From NCBI RefSeq assembly GCF_014644435.1, contig NZ_BMKR01000039.1:1-64000 (forward strand): a stretch of DNA of 64,000 bases, written 5' to 3'. This DNA is from Paenibacillus albidus. GTDB taxonomy: Bacteria; Bacillota; Bacilli; Paenibacillales; Paenibacillaceae. Shown here piece by piece: positions 62,446-64,000 of this stretch (position 1 is its first letter; each line of letters opens with the position of its first letter). The notes under the pieces are model-generated. The model searched no databases, had not been told where the DNA came from, and saw only the letters and a list, made by a program, of their open reading frames with translations. A program made the position numbers and the translations under genes.

Positions 62446-63065
62446 TGGATAAGCTCCTTTACCTTGGCGGAAATTTCTTCAAACTGCAGACGATTCTCCA
62501 CAAAATCAATGGTATTCCCGTCAATGGTCACAATCACGGTGGATGGCTCCTGAACAGCCAGTGAAGCCATGGCGACGTCGTAATCTTCAATCAGCTGCTG
62601 CAAATAACCCTTGTCGATGCCCTCTTCAAAAGAACGGCTTCGTTTGGCGATTCTTGACAAAAGCGTATCCAGATCAGCTTTGATATATATAATGATATCG
62701 GGCCTAGGCAGATCGTCGGTGAGGATGTGGTAAATTTGCCGGTATTTGTCCCGGTTGATCCCCTTAAGGGTACGCTCGCTAAAGATGAGATTCTTATAAA
62801 TATGATAATCCGAGATCACGGGTTTTCCCTTGGCAATGTACTGGCCGATTGTATCTTCCAGCTGCTTGTAACGGTTGCACAGGAAAAACATCTCCAGCTG
62901 AAAACTCCAGTCATCCATATTTTGATAAAATCTATCAATGAACGGATTCTCCTCGACAATTTCCTTAATAATAGGCAGATTCAGTTCCTCTGCGAGCAGC
63001 GAAGACAACGTGGTTTTACCTGCTCCGATCGGACCTTCCACTGCGATAAACGGTGCTTGTTTCAT
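62442..63065 (-). CDS. dgk: deoxyguanosine kinase
   Basis: A 207-residue deoxynucleoside kinase. The P-loop is GPIGAGKTT; WSFQLEMFFLCNRYKQLEDT, SDYHIYKNLIF and RIAKRSRSFE match B. subtilis Dgk. It salvages dGuo. It is the first gene of the dgk-dck pair, preceded by GAGGGGG and a likely extended -10 promoter. Confidence 0.94.
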   Translation of the reverse strand: MKQAPFIAVEGPIGAGKTTLSSLLAEELNLPIIKEIVEENPFIDRFYQNMDDWSFQLEMFFLCNRYKQLEDTIGQYIAKGKPVISDYHIYKNLIFSERTLKGINRDKYRQIYHILTDDLPRPDIIIYIKADLDTLLSRIAKRSRSFEEGIDKGYLQQLIEDYDVAMASLAVQEPSTVIVTIDGNTIDFVENRLQFEEISAKVKELIQ

Positions 63066-63116
63066 TGATGCTTGTTCCCCCTCAAATCGGTAATGCGCTC
63101 AAAAACAGACTGAATT

Positions 63117-63125
63117 ATTGTATCA
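63117..63125 (-). promoter_or_regulatory. extended -10 promoter of dgk-dck
   Basis: Minus strand TGATACAAT (TG-n-TACAAT) about 55 bases before the dgk start. The -35 box is poor, which an extended -10 can tolerate. Confidence 0.5.
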
Positions 63126-63300
63126 CAGCAGACCTTGTTTTCGCATAAAAAGTTTCCCGCCTTCGTCCGCCGCCAGCCTATTTACTGGAAATTATCTGAA
63201 CAAAATTTGCAACATTTCCCATGTGCATGCGTCTAACCTCTTAGGTCCCCTTACCTCTTATGCTGTTTATACTCTAAATCCAGTCAAAAGGAGCTTATCT

Positions 63301-64000
63301 ATGAAAAAACGACCCTTCTTTCTAAGTCTCATCTTGGGACTGACTTTAACCGCAGGTGCATCCGCTGCCGCAGCGGACACCACCTCAAACGGATCCAATT
63401 CAACCCTTGCCTCTTTTGAGCAAGATTCCCTCACCAAAAAGGACGGCAGTTACTGGGTCTGGGGGGCGCTCCAATCCGTACCTACACAAATTCCCGAACT
63501 CAGCGGTGTGAGCGCCTCTTTTGGCAACGGTCTGGTCCAGAAGCAGGATGGTTCTGTATGGCTGATCCAGTACAATTATCCCAACCCTGCGATTACTGTG
63601 AAGCCAGTGCAAGGCGTAAGCGATATTAAAGGTACGTTTGATTATGGCCGGACGCTGGCCTGGAATGCAGAGGGCAAAGTATTTACTTCCACCGATGCTT
63701 CAGACCACTGGGACCTCACTTCCTTCTCAGCCGTTACCGGGATCGACAACGTAACCGATATTGCAGGATACTATGAATCCAACGACAAAAATGGCGACGC
63801 ACGTTTCATCTTCCTGAAGAAAGACGGCACGGTCTGGAAAGATACAAACGACTTGGCCAACTTCTCACAGGTACAGAACCTGAGCAATATTACGCAAATC
63901 GCTGAAAATGTGGCCCTCAAAAAAGACGGCACCGTCTGGACCTGGCCGGAACGTTTCTCCGGTAAAGGCGATCTGCCAAGCACACTGACCGCTACTCAGC
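63301..64000 (+). CDS. secreted RCC1-like repeat protein, cut by the window end
   Basis: The first 233 codons of a plus-strand gene that runs off the window. A signal peptide (RPFFLSLILGLTLTAGASAA, cleavage likely after ASAAAA) is followed by RCC1-like units with the recurring LKKDGTVW-type motif (LVQKQDGSVW, IFLKKDGTVWKD, ALKKDGTVWTW). These are looser than the units of the protein at 1409-2167, but probably also propeller blades. AAAAGGAG lies seven bases before ATG 63301. The role outside the cell is unknown. Confidence 0.8.
   Translation, partial: MKKRPFFLSLILGLTLTAGASAAAADTTSNGSNSTLASFEQDSLTKKDGSYWVWGALQSVPTQIPELSGVSASFGNGLVQKQDGSVWLIQYNYPNPAITVKPVQGVSDIKGTFDYGRTLAWNAEGKVFTSTDASDHWDLTSFSAVTGIDNVTDIAGYYESNDKNGDARFIFLKKDGTVWKDTNDLANFSQVQNLSNITQIAENVALKKDGTVWTWPERFSGKGDLPSTLTATQ

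Noticed and set aside
1..64000. CRISPR array, tRNA or rRNA genes, prophage
   Set aside because: No regular direct repeats with unique spacers, no tRNA cloverleaf or rRNA landmarks and no phage structural genes were seen.

Overview
The window looks like chromosome of a Paenibacillus-type member of the Bacillales. The signs are strong AAGGAGG-like ribosome sites with frequent TTG and GTG starts, S-layer-homology and copper-amine-oxidase-N modules on secreted proteins, LplB/LplC-type sugar permeases with a membrane-bound AraC regulator, a Firmicute-type Esx/EssC/YukD set, and a dck-dgk pair very like that of Bacillus subtilis. I saw no rRNA, tRNA or CRISPR array.

Layout. 1-1400 holds the 3' part of an unidentified structured RNA with a terminator, and debris that includes a truncated TnpB with its right end. 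1409-2167 is an RCC1-like repeat protein. 2495-9175 is mostly minus strand: DbpA helicase, an HD hydrolase, a three-gene type III polyketide operon (synthase, methyltransferase, flavoprotein), and a GNAT/Asp23/small-protein operon. hisS (9318-10589, plus strand) sits behind a strong terminator hairpin. 10620-18530 is a graveyard: an IS4-type transposase, a small membrane gene, a histidine kinase/response regulator pair, a coiled-coil gene, two group II intron 5' ends in opposite orientation and a GNAT gene are all broken. Among them stand an intact secreted beta-helix protein and an intact beta-lactamase-fold/S-layer fusion.

18536-35472 is metabolic and transport DNA: a collagen-like coat-type protein, murI, a BASS transporter, rhaT, a radical SAM protein, an UlaG-like hydrolase, a secreted GH18-like protein, and a GH29 fucosidase with a sugar ABC importer (no ATPase gene) and its AraC regulator. 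Two candidate cre sites suggest carbon catabolite control.

The most striking part is 35625-59212. One almost unbroken minus-strand run carries a Tad/Flp pilus assembly set (two TadZ-like proteins, CpaB, TadA, TadB, TadC, a small pilin candidate, two TadE-like proteins) that passes directly into type VII genes (YukD/EsaB, a DUF5050-like propeller, EssC, two WXG100 proteins). It continues through two large secreted proteins to a polymorphic nuclease toxin, whose AT-rich tip is followed by a tandemly duplicated pair of small-gene cassettes and an Imm32-like gene. A prepilin peptidase gene is divergent at the other end. EsaA, EssA and EssB are not seen. The arrangement suggests a Tad machine and a minimal type VII translocase working together to export the Esx proteins and the toxin; this is inference from gene order.

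59731-64000 holds a second beta-lactamase/S-layer fusion without a signal peptide, dck-dgk, and the start of a secreted RCC1-like protein that runs off the window.
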